A DNA stretch of 64,000 bases from Gymnothorax reevesii (lineage: Eukaryota > Chordata > Actinopteri > Anguilliformes > Muraenidae). How positions within the stretch are numbered: the first letter of the stretch is position 1; each line of letters opens with the position of its first letter. Positions 62,001-64,000 of the stretch are shown here, in pieces. The position numbers and the translations under genes are program-made. The stretch is from contig CM056574.1 in the NCBI GenBank assembly GCA_029721435.1, forward strand, positions 73,141,501 to 73,205,500. The letters run 5' to 3'. The notes below the pieces were generated by a model, which did not search any database, was not told the origin of the DNA, and saw only the letters and a program-made list of their open reading frames with translations.

Positions 62001-64000
62001 CAAGCACATTGGACCAAACGATACCATATAAGCATTGCACTGTGATCTGAAGCTGTTCCCTGGCCAGAAACACGCACAGTTTCACTTTCTGAGCTTAAAA
62101 CCTCAAAGAAGCGTGTTTCCATGAAAGTGCGTATAGCCACAGTTTCAGCGCTCTAGCGCGCTTCCTTACAGAGATCAAGCATATTCACTCCAATTCAGTC
62201 ATCTTGTCACAATTCACTCAAGTTTGTCACTTTCTCACTAAGTTACACACAGAAAGGACATTTTTGACAAGCAAAACTAAAAAAAAGAAAGTTTTTGAAA
62301 AGTACATATCTTCACTTCAGAAGCTTATATTCACTTAAAATTGGCCATACAAGCACATTGGACCAATCGATACAATATATGCACTGCACTGTGATCTGAA
62401 GCTCTTGCCAGGCCGGAAACATGCTCAGATTCACGTTCTGAGCTTAAAACCTCAAAGAAGCATGTTTTCATGAAAGTGCGTATAGCCACAGTTTCAGCGC
62501 TCTAGCTCGCTTTCTTACAGAGATAAACGCATATTCACTCCAATTCAGTCATATTGTCACAATTCACTCAAGTTTGTCACTTTCCCACTGGGTTACACAC
62601 AGAATGGACATTTTTGACTAGCAAAATTAAAAAAAAGAAAGTTTTTGAAAAGTACATATCTTCACTTCAGAAGCTTATATTCACTTAAAATTGGCCATAC
62701 AAGCACATTGGACCAATCGATACAATATATGCAATGCACTGTGATCTGAAGCTGTTCCCTGGCCAGAAGCACGCACAGTTTCACATTCTGAGCTTAAAAC
62801 CTCAAAGAAGCGTGTTTTCATGAAAGCACGTATAGCCACAGTTTCAGCGCTCTAGCGCGCTTCCTTACAGAGATAAACACATAATCACTCGAATTCAGTC
62901 ATATAGTCACAATTCACTCAAGTTTTTCACTTTCCCACTTGGTTACACACAGAATGGACATTTTTGACAAGCAAAATTTAAAAAAAAGAAAGTTTTTGAA
63001 AAAGTGCATATCTTCACTTCAGAATCTTCTATTCACTTCCAAATGGCCATACAAGCACATTGGAACAAACGATACAATATATGCATTGCACTGTGATCTG
63101 AAGCTGTTTCCAGGCCGGAAACACGCTCAGATTCACGTTCTGAGCTTAAAACCTCAAAGAAGCATGTTTTCATGAAAGTGCGTTTAGCCACAGTTTCAGC
63201 GCTCTAGCTCGCTTTCTTTCAGAGATAAACGCATATTCACTCCAATTCAGTCATATTGTCACAATTCACTCAAGTTTGTCACTTTCCCACAAAGTTACAC
63301 ACAGAAAGGACATTTTTGACAAGCAAAACTAAAAAAAGAAAGTTTTTGAAAAAGTGCATATCTTCACTTCAGAAGCTTATATTCACTTCCAAATGGCCAT
63401 ACAAGCACATTGGACCAAACGATACCATATAAGCATTGCACTGTGATCTGAAGCTGTTCCCTGGCCAGAAACACGCACAGTTTCACTTTCTGAGCTTAAA
63501 ACCTCAAAGAAGCGTGTTTCCATGAAAGTGCGTATAGCCACAGTTTCAGCGCTCTAGCGCGCTTCCTTACAGAGATACGAGCATATTCACTCCAATTCAG
63601 TAATATAGTCACAATTCACTCAAGTTTGTCACTTTCTCACTAAATTACACACAGAAAGGACATTTTTGACAAGCAAAACTAAAAAAAAGAAAGTTTTTGA
63701 AAAGTACATATCTTCACTTCAGAAGCTGATATTCACTTAAAATTGGCCATACAAGCACATTGGACCAATCGATACAATATATGCACTGCACTGTGATCTG
63801 AAGCTGTTGCCAGGCCGGAAACATGCTCAGATTCACTTTCTGAGCTTAAAACCTCAAAGAAGCATGTTTTCATGAAAGTGCGTATAGCCACAGTTTCAGC
63901 GCTCTAGCTCGCTTTCTTACAGAGATAAACGCATATTCACTCCAATTCAGTCATATTGTCACAATTCACTCAAATTTGTCACTTTCCCACTGGGTTACAC
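59095..64000. repeat. Twenty-monomer repeat, second copy (partial, cut by window end)
   Basis: It repeats 52077-56982 with the same rare variants and a few differences, such as CACATCAG near 61615, GAATCTTC near 63024, and CCCACTTGG near 62936. The window ends inside it at the equivalent of position 56982, so the true extent is unknown. Confidence 0.88.

Larger units (their letters stand above)
1855..64000. repeat. Satellite array, main segment, about 177 monomers of roughly 351 bp
   Basis: The register mark GGACATTT recurs every 349-354 bp without a break, for example at 2137, 2490, 2842, 3191, 3542, 3892, 4242, 4594 and 4946, and at 62256, 62606, 62956, 63308 and 63658. Two monomers are short (251 bp). 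Each monomer has the same order: A-run with GAAAGTTTTTGAAAA, HindIII site, GGCCATACAAGC, TGCACTGTGATCTGAAGC, CTGAGCTTAAAACCTC, CATGAAAG, AGCCACAGTTTCAGCGC, ACAGAGATA, and a cluster of CACT words. No inverted copy, no gene and no other insertion was seen. The right end of the window is still inside the array. Confidence 0.97.

Noticed and set aside
1..64000. CRISPR array
   Set aside because: Repeats are about 351 bp and contiguous with no unique spacers, no cas-like genes are present, and the LTR insertion points to a eukaryote.
1..64000. Protein-coding tandem repeat gene or rDNA-like unit
   Set aside because: Stops occur in all frames in each monomer, length is not a multiple of three across copies, and no rRNA-like sequence was seen.

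Overview
The window holds no gene that I can support. It is one very long eukaryotic satellite DNA array, interrupted once by what looks like a solo LTR of a retrotransposon. About 180 head-to-tail copies of a monomer of 349-354 bp (usually 350-352) run in the same orientation from position 1 to position 64000. The organism is a eukaryote, because arrays of this kind with an LTR insertion are typical of pericentromeric, centromeric or subtelomeric heterochromatin. The style of the inserted LTR makes an animal, perhaps a teleost fish, my guess, but this is weak.

Layout: 1-755, satellite; 756-1854, a 1099-bp insert that starts TG, ends CA and is flanked by the 5-bp duplication CTTAT (751-755 and 1855-1859); 1855-64000, uninterrupted satellite. 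Removing the insert and one CTTAT leaves the host monomer at exactly 350 bp.

The array has several levels of order. Monomers fall into diagnostic types, here called A, B, B', D, E and C. Over much of the first 30 kb they recur as A-B-B'-D-E-C (about 2.1 kb) or A-B-D-E-C (about 1.75 kb). Above this lie larger duplicated blocks, found by matching private variants at constant offsets: a 28-monomer block of 9718 bp (2137-11854) repeated at 11855-24379 with one extra 9-monomer tandem duplication (3159 bp) and one monomer lost; a 6-monomer repeat (2104 bp) near 27-30 kb; an 11-monomer repeat (3854 bp) at 31-37 kb; a 9-monomer repeat (3151 bp) at 35-41 kb; a 5-monomer repeat (1754 bp) at 42-45.7 kb; an 11-monomer repeat (3856 bp) at 44-51 kb; and a 20-monomer repeat (7018 bp) at 52-64 kb that runs off the window end. 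Chimeric monomers mark several of the unequal-exchange joints.

Nothing acts as an operon or pathway here. The short reading frames (60-100 codons) recur once per monomer, many open only from a TTG codon, and they shift with the length of an A run, so I treat them as non-coding. The interest lies in the amplification history, the short palindromes kept in certain monomer types, and the single LTR insertion that helps date the array. All identity statements come from reading variants by eye; no alignment was computed.
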